This document shows, piece by piece, positions 12,051 through 23,531 of a stretch of 54,371 nucleotides of DNA (its first letter is position 1; each line of letters starts with the position of its first letter). Under the pieces are notes generated by a model, which had not been told where the DNA came from, made no database searches, and was given only the letters and a program-made list of their open reading frames with translations. A program made the translations under genes and the position numbers. Source of the stretch: Umbelopsis ramanniana AG (lineage: Eukaryota; Mucoromycota; Umbelopsidomycetes; Umbelopsidales; Umbelopsidaceae); contig NW_026252178.1 of NCBI RefSeq assembly GCF_025399195.1, forward strand, positions 1 to 54,371. The letters run 5' to 3'.

Positions 12051-13711
12051 ATGAGCAACCGCAAACAGAAGTTAGCTTTTAACCCTTTCCTCACTAAAAG
12101 TATGTCATACATCCCTACCTACGATTCTTTGGATGCCATATACGATAAATCCTTCGTCGCTAAACAAGGGTAAGTGGAAATAAAGATGGACAGCTTTCTG
12201 GCTCCATGTTTTACTCACTACCTGCTCAGTGCTCGTTACCAAGCTCTGTTAGACAAGTTCGAGCAGACTTATCATCGCAAGCCAGACTTCATTGCCAGAT
12301 CTCCAGGACGTGTTAACTTGATTGGTGAACATATCGATTATTGCGGGTTCGGAGTGTTGCCTATGGCTGTTGACCGTGATGTTGTTATGGCCGTCGCTAC
12401 CACCAACGACGATACCAAAGTTCGCGTCGCCAACGTCAACTCCAAGTACCCTTCCCGCGAGTTCGACTATGAAGGTGTAGAAAAGATTGTCACCATTGAT
12501 TCCTCTAGCTTGGAATGGTCCAACTATTTCAAGTGTGGCTACAAGGTAGGAAACTTTAACGAGGTGGACAAACAGAATGTGGGGAAAGCTGAAAACATCA
12601 TCTGATCACGGTCTTTGTTCCACAGGGTATGCTCGAGCGTGCTCAATTAAAAAAACCCAAGGGTATGTTTGTCCTGGTAGATGGCAATGTCCCAGCCGGT
12701 TCAGGTCTGTCTTCTTCGGCTGCTTTCTGCTGCACGTCAGCACTGACTGTGATCACCGCCAACGAGCTCAAGATGACCAAGCAGGAGCTTACTGAAATCG
12801 CTATTGTTGCTGAGCGTAATGTAGGCGTAAACAGTGGTGGTATGGATCAGTCTGCCAGTGTCTTATCTGAGCAAGGCTTTGCTCTTCATGTTGAGTTTGT
12901 CCCCAAATTGAAGGCTGTCCCCGTCAAACTACCTGAAACTCAGCCCAAGTTAGCTTTCGTCATTGCAAATACTTTGGTGACGGCCGATAAATTTGTGACC
13001 GGGCCTAGAAATTATAACCTCCGTGTAGTTGAGACCAAGGTTGGCGCGTTATGTCTATCCAGAGCTCTAAAGTTGGCCAAGCCTGTCGACACTTATAAGG
13101 AAGTTTGCGACTCTTACTTCTCTGGCCAAGATGTGTCACAAGACGAGCAACTGAAGAAAATGCTGTCGGTTGCCGATCAAGTATTCACCAACACAACTGG
13201 CTACACTCGATCAGAAATGGCTGAGCTATCTGGTGTTGCAGAGGATGAGCTAGTCAAGGAATATATGACTCGCTTCCCTGTCGAAACCGACGTCTTCCGT
13301 CTTCATCAACGAGCCATTCATGTTTTTGGTGAGGCTTTGCGAGTAATCCAATTTGGAAATGTCTGCGCAAACCCACCAACCGACTCTAACCAAGTTTACA
13401 AACAACTTGGTGGTCTCATGAACCAATCTCAAGAATCATGCTCCAAGCTCTTCAACTGCTCATGCCCTGAACTTGATGAGCTCACTGCTCTTGCTCGCGA
13501 AACTGGTGCTGAAGGATCTCGACTAACCGGTGCTGGTTGGGGTGGCTGCACTGTTAGTTTGGTGCGTGAAGATCAAGTCTCAGAATTTATTGCTACTATC
13601 AAGGAGAAGTATTACAAGAAGCATTTCCCAGAGTTATCTGAAGATCAGTTGGACGACGCTATTTTGGCCACTAAGCCATGCTCTGGCTCTGCTGTCTTTA
13701 CCGGATTTTAA
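12051..13711 (+). CDS. GAL1: Galactokinase (GHMP kinase)
   Basis: Cytosolic enzyme phosphorylating galactose with ATP, the first committed step of the Leloir pathway. Exons 12051-12169, 12230-12545 and 12626-13711 join in phase to 506 residues. The galactokinase signature is at about residues 62-76 (RSPGRVNLIGEHIDYCGF), the ATP-binding GHMP motif at about 168-178 (PAGSGLSSSAAF), GGMDQSAS holds the catalytic Asp region, and GSRLTGAGWGGCTVS is the C-terminal GHMP motif. Length and sequence fit both yeast Gal1 and animal GALK2 (a GalNAc/galactose kinase); NYNLRVVE favours Gal1, while MNQS and CSCPELD are GALK2-like. An in-frame ATG lies 17 codons inside, so translation could also start there. 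No transferase or epimerase gene is nearby. Confidence 0.94.
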
Positions 13712-15640
13712 ATCGACAAGCCTAGCCTTTAATGTTTGTGTTAAAAAAAATGATTGGTGTATATGGTAGATGTCCTTTTCAAAAACCTCTTGTTCTGATT
13801 TTCTGTACTTGAACCTCAGCTGTTAATATTGTTGTATTGTCTTCTCTCTGTATCTTAACGCTTATGGGGTTTTATTTCCCACTTAAATTACTCTGATAAA
13901 AGAAGTAAATTTGGCAAATTGACATCAGTTGTTAGTGTAATTTAGTACAAATAGCAAAGCATGACGGATCCTTTGGCTATCCAAATCACCAATCCATCAT
14001 AATTTTTTGCTCAACTCGTTTGAGAGATAATAACACTTTTCATAATTGTACTTTCATGGTATTATGGCTATTCTACAAGAAGATTAAAAGTGAATCACAA
14101 TACCCAGAATTTTCTTGACAAAGCAGAAAGTTTGTTGGATGGGTCGCTGTGAAATATCCATGATGAGATTTCGGAATGTATGTCCTATAATTGACCGCAC
14201 TTGACTATATTCATCTCACGGAACGTTTTTTCGAGCCCTGAACAGCGAGTAAGAACACAAAATATCAGCTTGAAATGCTTTTCCAGCGCAATTTATGGCA
14301 TGTGCCAGCTTTTAACTTTAGAATGACTGCACTGAAAATCAGGTTGGACAGGCACCTTCGCTACAAATTATCAATAGAAAGACATGATTTAGCTCTAACA
14401 TCAATAATTAATAGAGATGAATGTTTGCTTTCAAATGGATAAAGAAAACTTTCTTGCTGAACCAACACTTGACGAAACGAAAAAGCGGTAAATCCATGTT
14501 CAAACTAAAAATTCTGACGGACGATACTATTCCATCTGGTAGACTAGGATCTATTGAACACAATGTAAATTACATTTTACCTTTTAGAAATTTGTAGACT
14601 ATTACAGGCTCATCCCAAATTTTCAGTATTGGACCTTACAATATGACGCTGAATGATTTACCCGTGGCATTTATGAGTAATTACGATTTTTATCCTGTTA
14701 GCTTGTCAGCCTCAGTTTAAAAATTACTAGAATCCATAAAAAGCGTTTCATACTTTCAACAACATTTGCCGTATAAGCTGAAAAAATGTGAGTATGACTG
14801 TAAGTGTGGAGAACCAGCATGTCGCGTGATGAAGCCAAGTTTAATGATGCACTTCGAAATTTTAAATAAATGCTACCAAGGGTGGTCGCCTTGCATATCA
14901 GCTTGCAGAATTCATTTGTTTCGAGAGCAAGATTTGTGTTACAGTCTTCATGCCGCTGTGTTTGTAAAATGAATTTTTCAACGGAGTGTCATTGTGAAGC
15001 AAAGGTTGAAACGACTAAGCAGATGTACTTAGTCGATATTTGCTTTTTGGTAAAGACCCCTCTGCTGGATCAGCAATCCAATTTTACGTACATAACCGAA
15101 TAATCTTGCACCTTTACTGTAAGGTAAAGAAATCAGTATGCTATAAGAAATCGCAAACTTTCATTTACTGGTCAAACGAAGCTAGAAAAAACATTTGAAA
15201 TAGCGAATACAGCATATGAGACGATTAGGAGGAAATTGGAGGGCCCACGTAAATGAGTGTCGCATGCGAATTAGGAGATTTTCTTTAGGACTTTCCATAA
15301 CGCCCTCGCATCATGGCATATTAAAACCGCCAGAAAGGAACACTACTTTGGGATGTATCATAATGCACTACGCAGCATACCTTACTTATTTTTTCTCTCA
15401 TTAACGTAATATATTACTTAAATTGAGTCTGGCTCATAGAAAAAGTGCTGAGCAGGTGACGTTGAAGCTAAATGGCTAAAATGGTGGTCAATCGCTCGGG
15501 ATGCCGGAAAGAGGACCGCTCAACACACTCTTTACGCCCGCTAAAAACTTTTATATTTTCCAACTGAGCATTTTCTCCTCCCTGTTTTTCTTTTTTTTTT
15601 CTTTTAACTTTTTCTCTTCCACTTGGATTTGAACTATCTC
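13712..15640. other. 1.9-kb intergenic region
   Basis: After the galactokinase stop comes AT-rich DNA with only short scattered open frames lacking codon-like composition, splice continuity or recognisable domains. A cysteine-containing open frame near 14766-14972 has no ATG at its start and no secretion signal, so I do not call it. The last 100 bases before 15641 are pyrimidine-rich (poly-T and CTTTT runs), as expected just upstream of a fungal start codon. Confidence 0.45.
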
Positions 15641-16140
15641 ATGGCAGCATATGGAGCATACCCAGTGATGGCAGGTGCTGCCTATCCTCCACGACCAAGT
15701 CCCTACCTTGTCAGCCCATCGCCCTATTATCCACAAAGTCCGATGGCGTACGGACAGCCAGGTAAATTCATTTTTTGTCACATCGTACCTTTAGTTGTAG
15801 TAAAGAAGTTCACTTAACGTATGTGTTACTACGTCCGGAACCGATCAGGTCCTATAGCACAACCATTAGTATATGGGCAACCTTATGGTCGACCCTACTA
15901 TCCCGGACACGGAGGTCATGACTCTTGCTGTTTAGCTTTGTAAGTATTGACATATGATCAGGATTGCTGCAACGTACTGTTACTTATATTCTCATTTGAT
16001 TATCCAGATTGGCTATGTGCTGCTGTTGCTGTGCTGTAGAAGGTAAGTAGTTTTGGAAGTGCTAAAGCTAATCAGTAAGTGGTCATTCCACCTTCCAGTT
16101 TATTTACTGTTTTGTTTTGATCATAGAGTGCTGCTACTAG
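15641..16140 (+). CDS. Small CYSTM-like cysteine-rich tail-anchored protein
   Basis: Four exons (15641-15761, 15849-15939, 16008-16042, 16127-16140) join in phase to an 86-residue protein. The first 60 residues are rich in Pro, Tyr, Gly and Gln (YPPRPSPYLVSPSPYYPQSP). The C-terminus is a short hydrophobic, cysteine-packed segment (SCCLALLAMCCCCC, then AVEECCY). This is the layout of the CYSTM family: low-complexity head plus Cys-rich membrane-associated tail, linked to stress tolerance in yeasts and plants. The last coding exon is only 14 nt and supplies the final two cysteines. Each exon is too short for simple ORF calling, so this gene is easily missed. The family call rests on composition and layout. 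Confidence 0.75.
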
Positions 16141-16378
16141 AAGTGAACACAATGAACCTCCTCCGCAGTAAGAGGAATCCATGTAACATCTTTGTAAAGC
16201 TACGTCAATGTATACTAGCACACAGCTTAACCCTAATTCATCAATCAATCTCAAATAACCGTGTCCTAAAGACAACGAAGAAAAAACACACACGCTTTAC
16301 TCTAAGACATCTACGATACTGTAAATCAACAACGATTCTGTTTCCTATCGGTTATGCAAAATTCCAAAAATTTTCCTG
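16141..16378. other. Convergent 3' region
   Basis: The 238 bp between the stop codons of the cysteine-rich protein gene (+) and the acetoacetyl-CoA synthetase gene (-) contain only presumed 3' untranslated sequence. No gene is seen. Confidence 0.5.
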
Positions 16379-18869
16379 TCATTGCCGGAGTTCCGGAATG
16401 TCTTTGTATAGTTCTAAACTCTCTGGGTTTACCAGTGTTCCTGATGGCAGGACATTTTGTCCAGATATAATTTTCTGTTTGAGAAAAAAAAAAAAAAAAG
16501 TCAATCTGGATTAGCTTGCAAGGCTTGGGTGGCAATGTGACGATGGTGAGAAAACATACCTTTACGGCGACTTCAACCTTCTTACCGTTGATAGTGTACT
16601 GAAAAGCAAATCGGGACTTAGCAAAATAAATCCAGTTGTGTCCTACGTTTCACTACGGTTACATACCGGTATATCTACGATTGACAAAACAAAGGCCGGT
16701 ACGTGCCTTGGGCTAAGTTCTGACCGAACCTTGATCTTGATCTCCTTCACCAATGCCTCAGTCAGCTGGATTCCGTCTTTCATCTTGAGGAATAGAACAA
16801 CTCGTTCGTCATCCTCTCCTTTGATCTTCTGTCCAACACAAAGAGAATCTGCTATGCCTCTAGTCAGAAATTCGTCCACAACATTATAGATTTCTGCGCT
16901 ACCGAATCGAACACCGTTAGGGTTAAGTGTACCATCAGATCTCCCAAGCATGATAACACCTTTGGTCTTGGGGTTAATCCAAACAAAGTCGCCGTGATAC
17001 CAAACGTGCTGATACACCGAGAAGTAGGCGTTCATATACTTGGAACGGCGTTCATCATCCTTGTACATATAGACAGGCATGCAAGGGAAAGGAGCTGTGC
17101 ATACAAGATCCGCGCTCTGGCCCATAACCGGTTTGTCTATCGAGTTCAGATAGTTGTTTAGCAAGTGCAAAGATAACAAGGTCAGCTGTCCATATTTCCA
17201 TTACCTTGGCCATCCCAGGCTTCAATTTTCATTCCAAGGCATCTGCATTGGATCTCTCCTCGGTAAACGGGAAGCGCAACGTTGTGTCCAGCAAAAAGAG
17301 AGCAAATATCAGTACCACCAGTAATACTTCCTAGCAAGACATCTTCCTTAATGTCACGGTAAACAAAGTCATAACTTTCTGGCTTGAGGGGTGATCCAGT
17401 GGAATAAATGGCCTTCAATGTTCCCAGATTGCAAGACTCCTTTGGCTTGTAACCAACTTCCATAACTGACTGAATGTACTTGGCTGAAGTTCCAAAATGA
17501 GTGATTTTCAGTTCATCAACTAGTTCCCATAGGGCACCAGGACTAGGCTTAAAAGGACTACCGTCCCATAGCACAATGGTGCATCCAACAGACAGTGCTG
17601 ATACCAGCCAGTTCCACATCATCCATCCTGTTGTAGTATAATAAAACAGAATATCATCCGGAGTAAGACCACCATGAATGACGTGCTCCTTTTTCAGCTG
17701 CAGTAATAACCCTCCTGCGGAATGAACAATGCATTTGGGTAGACCAGTTGTGCCAGAGCTGAACATAATGAAGGCCGGGTGGTTGAAAGGCAGTTGTTCA
17801 AAACGAATGGCATCTGGTAGATCTTTGCAAGTTTCCAAAAATTCATTCCATGCGCAGCTGTTAGGAACTTCCTGACCGGCATGACCGCTCACAAAGGGAA
17901 TCATAATAACCTTTTCAAGTGAAGGTAATTCTAGTTGAAAACATAATGTTAGCAACATGGGGAATTCGTTATCTGACATCTGAAAATAATCCACCAACCA
18001 TGTGCCACTGCATTGACCTTAGATGTATGATCCAGGACTTTGCCATTATAGACGACGGCATTGACAGAGATCAGTATACGGGGCTCAATTTGACTGAATC
18101 TATCCAGTACGCCTGTAGTACCGAAATCGGGGGAGGTGGAACTTCCAGGAAGTATCAGCACGAATGTCAAATCGTATTCCCACTACAAAGTTAATATTGT
18201 CACCACGGAACATACCTCCAAACGGCACCGATGCTACTTGCAGCTAGCATGGCAATGATAGCTTCAGGACAATTCGGGATGTAAGCGGCAATACGATCGC
18301 CAGCTACAATACCCATTGCGCGCATAGCCTCAGCACATTTTAACACTTCACTGTATAGATCAGCGTAAGTGATTTCAGTTCGTGGGTGTCCTTCGCCTAA
18401 AACAATGATATAACACATTGTTAGAAGGTGCCAACAAGGTTCCCGCGTCAATCGTGCATTTACTCACCTGTAGCAATCATAGCGACCTTTTCAGAGCTCC
18501 GACACCACAAGGAGTTTTCAGCCCAGTTGAGCCTTGCACCTTTGAACCACTCTGGGATAGCATCCATTGGAACTGTGGTATCGAGAACTTGTGATGCCTT
18601 GGTCGAACTCAACATGCTTGTAAAATCCCAAGTAGTAGACCAGAAGTCTTCAATTGAGTTGACAGACCATTCATAGAGATCGTCGTAGTTGGCTAGCGGT
18701 CGAGTGTAAGTACCCCGCAATATTTTTGACAAGTGAAGCACATGGCGCACTTACCGAGAGAAAGGTTAAACTTTTGGTTGACATGGGCCCTAAACCTGTC
18801 CATGGAGGTATCTTCCACGTTGGAAGGTTTCCAAAGGCATTTGGGATCTACTGGCAATTGAGGTTCCAT
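16379..18869 (-). CDS. Acetoacetyl-CoA synthetase
   Basis: Cytosolic ANL-superfamily ligase converting acetoacetate, ATP and CoA to acetoacetyl-CoA, feeding sterol or lipid synthesis and ketone-body reuse. Eight exons (18869-18755, 18692-18468, 18396-18216, 18141-17999, 17930-17205, 17136-16667, 16598-16560, 16474-16379) join with correct phase to 664 residues, close to the animal enzyme (about 670). Visible signatures are YDDLYEWSV near the N-terminus, IGAVWSSTSPDF across an exon junction, the AMP-binding P-loop [36 protein letters not shown], and the C-terminal [13 protein letters not shown] with the catalytic-type lysine region. The last exon follows an intron containing a long T tract on the coding strand. 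The start codon lies 127 bp from that of the divergent hydrolase gene. Confidence 0.95.
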
Positions 18870-18996
18870 ACTTCAATGACAAGGTGCAGGTACAAGCGTG
18901 TGAATCTGGATGAATATTCAGGGCGGCCAAAATTCAACGTTTTGCTCCCAATTATTTCAATGTCACATTTTGAAAGACCGACAGGTGTCGCAAAAT
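18870..18996. promoter_or_regulatory. Short bidirectional promoter
   Basis: Only 127 bp separate the start codon of acetoacetyl-CoA synthetase (-) from the first well-placed ATG of the alpha/beta hydrolase (+). Both transcripts must start inside or very near this interval, or their 5' leaders overlap. No TATA box is obvious. An additional in-frame ATG at 18910 could extend the hydrolase and shrink the gap further. Confidence 0.5.
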
Positions 18997-20382
18997 ATGT
19001 CTTTCGACTTGGCCAAAAACTCAGACTCAACTTCTTTCACTTTTGCTTCTATATCCATGACTCAAAAAGGTCACTTTGTTGTCGGCACCAGCCGCACCGC
19101 TCCTGCCTCAATCTACTATGAAATACATGGAAATGGCCCGGAGAAGGTTTGCCTTATCATGGGTAAGTGACTTACATTCTATCCTGAGCCAAGAGCTTTG
19201 ATACAAATGTAGTATTTTTTGCCTGTGTCTTAGGTTTGAGTACGTCGATACAAGGATGGTCAAACCAGGTAAGTACTTAGCATGTTCTCCGAGCAATATT
19301 CGAATTCGATATAAACTCATGCTCGACAGACGGAATACCTCGCCTCTACTGGCAAATATACTGTACTTGTCTTTGATAACAGAGGTGTAGGCTTCAGTGG
19401 TAAGTTTCTCATCATGTGGGTTTTATGGAACGCCTCGTTCTTTTTCTCATGTATCATCATAACCAAATAGATTCACCTTGGGGACTTTACTCGTAAGTAA
19501 TTAGTCATTGTATGTTCGATCGGTTTCACGTGCTAATACCAAGCTGTAACCCCAAAGCACTTCTCAAATGGCTGATGATGCTATCGAACTGCTAGACCAC
19601 TTGGGATGGAAGGAGAGTATTAATGTGGTTGGTATCTCCATGGGCGGAATGATATCTCTGGAACTTACGGACCGGATTCCTGAAAGAATAGCCTCATTGA
19701 CGCTGACAAGTACAACAGCCCGACGAAATGTCCCAACTGTAAGTGCATCGAGTGCAGCACGGGCACTGCAAAGTGAACGACAATAGTAATTGACATGTTT
19801 TCTTATTTGTTAGTGGAAACTGGTTAATGCCCTTACGAGAATCGCTCTCTTTACACCCGACCCAAGAGATAAGGTGAACATCATCATCGATCTATTGTAT
19901 CCGCCTGAGTGGTTGGCGAGCTCCCCCACAAACCCCAAGTTATCGAAATACAAAACCAACCGAGAATATGCTACACATGTAAGTCTGGGGGTGCAAAACG
20001 GAGTTATGGGGTCCATGTGTTTGAGTGCGTCAATACTGAATGTCCAAGCAACCACGTGAACCAGAGTTTCATCAAGCATGCGACAAAGTCCCGCCTTCAG
20101 CCCCTACGTGGTAATATTGGTCAGACAGCGGCATGTCTTCGTCATTCTGTGTCGGACCGAAGATTGAAGAGTATCAAGGAGAGAAATGTGCCTACGATGG
20201 TGGTGACTGGCACTATCGATAATTTCATCAACCCTGCCCATTCGCATCATCTTCAAGAAATGTTAGATGCCAGACTCGAAATTTTTGAAGGCAGCGGCCA
20301 CGCCCTCCCGGAAGAGCAATCTGATCGCTACAATGCCTTGCTTGAAGAGTTTTTCGATGCTACAAAGAAAAGCAAACTGTAG
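18997..20382 (+). CDS. Alpha/beta hydrolase (abhydrolase_1 family)
   Basis: Seven exons (18997-19162, 19234-19268, 19330-19399, 19471-19492, 19558-19738, 19814-19978, 20065-20382) join in phase to 318 residues. The likely catalytic triad is Ser125 in VVGISMGGM, Asp265 in TGTIDNF and His292 in EGSGHALPEE. The oxyanion region is LIMGLSTSIQGW, and VLVFDNRGVGFSD is the usual strand before the first active-site loop. One coding exon is only 22 nt. Alternative in-frame ATGs are at 18910 and 19057. The family covers esterases, lipases and epoxide hydrolases, and the substrate cannot be read from sequence. Its head-to-head pairing with acetoacetyl-CoA synthetase hints at lipid or short-chain ester metabolism, but this is only inference. 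Confidence 0.85.
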
Positions 20383-21586
20383 ATACACTCCAGACTACTC
20401 CTCCTATATTTATATTTAATTCTATTCATCTGTATTCTTTACTTGTAACTCTATTGTATTCTATACCAGCTATGTACGTGTCTACCACCGACTTACATTA
20501 TAGTTTCAGATTAAATTCAGCAGGCATCGTGGTATATGGTCTTTAACCTTAAATGTCTTCGCCAAGTGTTTTTGCTTGTTCTCCAACTTCAGTCATTGCG
20601 AATAAGCTTTGTAGTTGGAGATTCACCGTGGTAGGTGAGCTATTCGTATTGAGCCGTTTTTATACCACAAGGCAATGAACAGGTTTGTGGTCTCCATTGT
20701 CCGGGTCGTTTTTTGACGCTAGAAACAGTATAAACTGAATCTTTTGCACTGTACCTGGATACGGTGTCTCGCTAATTCCAAACCTGCTTTTTATCTGTGA
20801 CCGGAAGGATTAGCTGATTTAGAAAATTTTCCTACCTGGTGCTGTGGGCTTCAACGGAAATGGTTCTGGCTTGTCTGTTACGTAGACATTTTGACCAGTA
20901 AGACCTGTTGTCAAACCCCTTCAATGTCCCGTATATCGGAGGAGTTTGACCTTGACTGTTATCCAAAATCTTTGGAATTGCAGTTGCAAATGGTCTATCC
21001 AGGCCGAGATGTCGGCAATAAATTGTTTGCCCAGTGCTTGAGCGGCATCTTCACTGATAGATTATCCCTCGAGCCTATGCCTCAAGGGACACGTACCATA
21101 GCCTAATGCTCATCATGCATTTTCATGGCATAATTTCTAATTTTGTAGCGTACTCGTATAGCTGGAAGCGATCTTGAATTGAACTGTGGTGAGAGCATCA
21201 TGCTGCAGGCGTTGAACACTTCTCTGCAGCTCAACTTCCTCCCTCCAACTTTGATTTCAAGAATTTACTCCCTCTTTGTTTAGCTCTTATTTCAGCATAG
21301 TTCATCTAGCTAGAGCGCGCAAGAGGTCTGTTGTACAATTCCTACCTCATTCTCATTTTCTGGGCCTGGTTTTTCCACAAATTTACGAAACTCGGGGAAC
21401 TGAGTTTTATGAAAGCATTGTAGAATATTGACTCTATGGCAAATATACAAAAATAATTAAAGCTGGTTGGAAATCACTTAATTTTAATGAGCAAAGATTC
21501 ATGAATCAGCCACCTAAGCAGCCTTATGTAAATATGCTTTTGGAATAGTTATGCTTAAAAGTTTAGGCTTTGTTACTTGACTAACA
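20383..21586. other. Intergenic region with possible gene remnant on the minus strand
   Basis: After the hydrolase comes AT-rich 3' sequence to about 20520. From about 21120 down to 20620 the minus strand gives protein-like fragments spread over different frames (for example PPIYGTLKGF and NVYVTDKPEPFPLKPTAP). This suggests a decayed gene or a gene with introns I could not resolve. No family was recognised and no intact reading frame is claimed. The remainder to 21586 is presumed 3' region of the small gene on the minus strand. Confidence 0.35.
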
Positions 21587-21896
21587 CTAGCAGCCGCCAC
21601 CGCCTCCGCAGCCTGCAGCACTTGCAGACGCCCCTCCGTCATGTCCACCGTGGCCACCGGAGAAGCCACCGTGGTGATGGCCTCCACCATGGTTACCGTG
21701 ATGATGGCCTCCACTATGGTGACCTAATATATAAGGTGAGTTTGAGCTTTGGATGATCGGATTGTGCATATTTTTAAAACATACCATGGTGTCCCTGCTG
21801 CTGAGAGGCAGCGCTTGCATTCAATATGACGTTTGAAGGTTGATGACAATTCTTTTTTTGACGTTTAGAATGCGATTGACTGAATGAAATAGACAT
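21587..21896 (-). CDS. Tiny Gly/His-rich protein
   Basis: Two exons (21896-21785 and 21723-21587) join in phase to 82 residues. The N-terminal part is polar and basic (SHSKRQKKNCH). After the intron the protein is almost only Gly and His (GHHSGGHHHGNHGGGHHHG), followed by an Ala/Ser patch and a Gly-Cys end (AAGCGGGGGC). Clustered His and the terminal Cys suggest metal binding (Zn, Ni or Cu) or a flexible surface peptide. There is no signal peptide. No family was recognised. The intron falls just before the Gly/His block, with GGTATG at the donor and TTAG at the acceptor. Function is unknown. Confidence 0.65.
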
Positions 21897-22325
21897 TGTT
21901 AATTTCTGCTCGTATGAACCGATTCATTTGCGTAGTGTACACACCCCATATTTTTTTTCAAAAAAATGTATCTATCAAATGAGTATTTCCTCTTCATTTT
22001 ATACTTTTCAATACCGAAGGCTCAGTACTATCTTCATCATGTCACAAGAGTGCGTGATCCTTGTTCAGCAGAATGAGCCACAATTTGCTAACTGCGCATG
22101 AACTCAGTTTGGCTGTAAGTAAGATTCCAACGCTGGACCATACTGGGAAATTCGAATATGTCAAATCCATCGTCTGGGAATAAACCTGTTCTCAACAGAA
22201 AATCGTCGTATGAATTTTCTTTTTAACCGCTACCAGAAGCCCTGCTTGGCATATTCGCTTGGCGAGTTCGCTTGCAATTGGCTTTCAAATACATGTATCA
22301 TCAACGTGATCTTTATTGTTTTCAT
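21897..22325. other. Intergenic, promoter of the Gly/His gene and 3' region of the PPR gene
   Basis: About 430 bp without coding signs. A T-rich block near 21948-21970 lies upstream (in transcription sense) of the Gly/His-rich gene and may be part of its promoter. Nothing else is seen. Confidence 0.4.
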
Positions 22326-23531
22326 TTACACTGGGGCCAGATTAGCTATGTACATTTTCCCATGATGTTGATGTTGTTTTGACTGCCTACTCATAAGGCA
22401 CTTGCGAGCCTCTTCGACGGTAAGCAATGCCTCTTCCTCCAATTGGACATCGTTCCTTGCAGTCATCTCTTTGTAAAAGTCTATGACAGGAGAGTATTTT
22501 TTGAGGTTCATGTATCCATTGATGATGTTGGTATATACTTCAGAGGGCAATGTGATTGCATTTGGCATTAATCCTTCCGGTAATCCTGTGTTGGACGTGG
22601 TTGAAGTGAGCGTACTGGATAACAGAAATTTCACGAGTTTGGATGCCGACTGAGGTTGATCATGGAGAGCAAGCTGATTGGTAATCGAAATCAATGTTTT
22701 GCACTGTAGTGCACTGAGAGTCTTTTGAAGACCATCGTTCGTTCGGCTATACGCCACTAGATCTTGAATAACTTCACTTGCTTTCTCATACTTCTTTTTT
22801 GACCCAAGATAACCTAGATAAGTCGTATATAGCTGCATAGTCGGCTTTACGGTTTCCTTGTGTTGCAACATGTCCTTCCAAGCAAAATCGACCGCCAGTG
22901 GATCATCTCTTCGAATATGAAGACGCATGACAACAATATAATCAAAAGACTTGTGAAGCTTGCAGCTCATATCTTGCATTTGCTTCATATACTCGTAAGC
23001 TCGGTCCAGATCCGTTGACAGATATTCTTGGATAAGCAAGGTGAATGTACGCGCACTTGGAAGCAAGCCGATGGGTAGGTTTTTGAGGACATACTCTGCT
23101 CCCTTAAGATCCTTGAGCCGTATATAAGCTCTCATTAAATAGTTGTAGTACTTGATAGGGGCATTGGAACGATCAAGCTCGGATATAAGAGGTTTCAATT
23201 CTTGAGGTTTTTTAGCAGCAACAGCAGCATCTATATGACTGCAGATATCTTGAACTTTGGAAGAAGACGGAGGATTGGATCTAGGAACAGCAAATAATGA
23301 TTGCTCTATGATGCTTGAGTAAAAATCTTGAGATTTGGCCGTGTTCGATGCAAGTTTTTCTCGAAATGACGAGGTAATGGATTGGTATAAGTCTTGTTCT
23401 TCTCTTGGCGTGAGAAATCGTGGGAGCAATCGACGGCTTGACGACGAGATAAATCTAGTGCTACGCCACCGAAGTGTGCCTGAATACTGCAAGGATCTGG
23501 AGGATATACGCGATACAATTGGTTTCGACAT
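22326..23531 (-). CDS. Mitochondrial pentatricopeptide-repeat protein
   Basis: Intronless, 401 residues starting at the first in-frame ATG (23531). The N-terminus is rich in Arg and Ser with no acidic residue for about 40 residues (RSTRFISSSSRRLLPRF), a typical mitochondrial targeting presequence. The middle shows helical PPR-like pairs, for example YYNYLMRAYIRLKDLKGAEY, RTFTLLIQEY with DRAYEYMKQM, and YTTYLGYLGSKKKYEKASEV, ending with VYTNIINGYMNLKKYSPVIDF. PPR proteins bind organellar RNA in maturation, stability or translation; the target cannot be read from sequence. The lack of introns contrasts with nearly all neighbours. Confidence 0.82.
   Translation of the reverse strand: MSKPIVSRISSRSLQYSGTLRWRSTRFISSSSRRLLPRFLTPREEQDLYQSITSSFREKLASNTAKSQDFYSSIIEQSLFAVPRSNPPSSSKVQDICSHIDAAVAAKKPQELKPLISELDRSNAPIKYYNYLMRAYIRLKDLKGAEYVLKNLPIGLLPSARTFTLLIQEYLSTDLDRAYEYMKQMQDMSCKLHKSFDYIVVMRLHIRRDDPLAVDFAWKDMLQHKETVKPTMQLYTTYLGYLGSKKKYEKASEVIQDLVAYSRTNDGLQKTLSALQCKTLISITNQLALHDQPQSASKLVKFLLSSTLTSTTSNTGLPEGLMPNAITLPSEVYTNIINGYMNLKKYSPVIDFYKEMTARNDVQLEEEALLTVEEARKCLMSRQSKQHQHHGKMYIANLAPV

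Noticed and set aside
14766-15103. Small cysteine-containing secreted protein
   Set aside because: The frame starts without ATG, lacks a signal peptide, and has noise-like composition.
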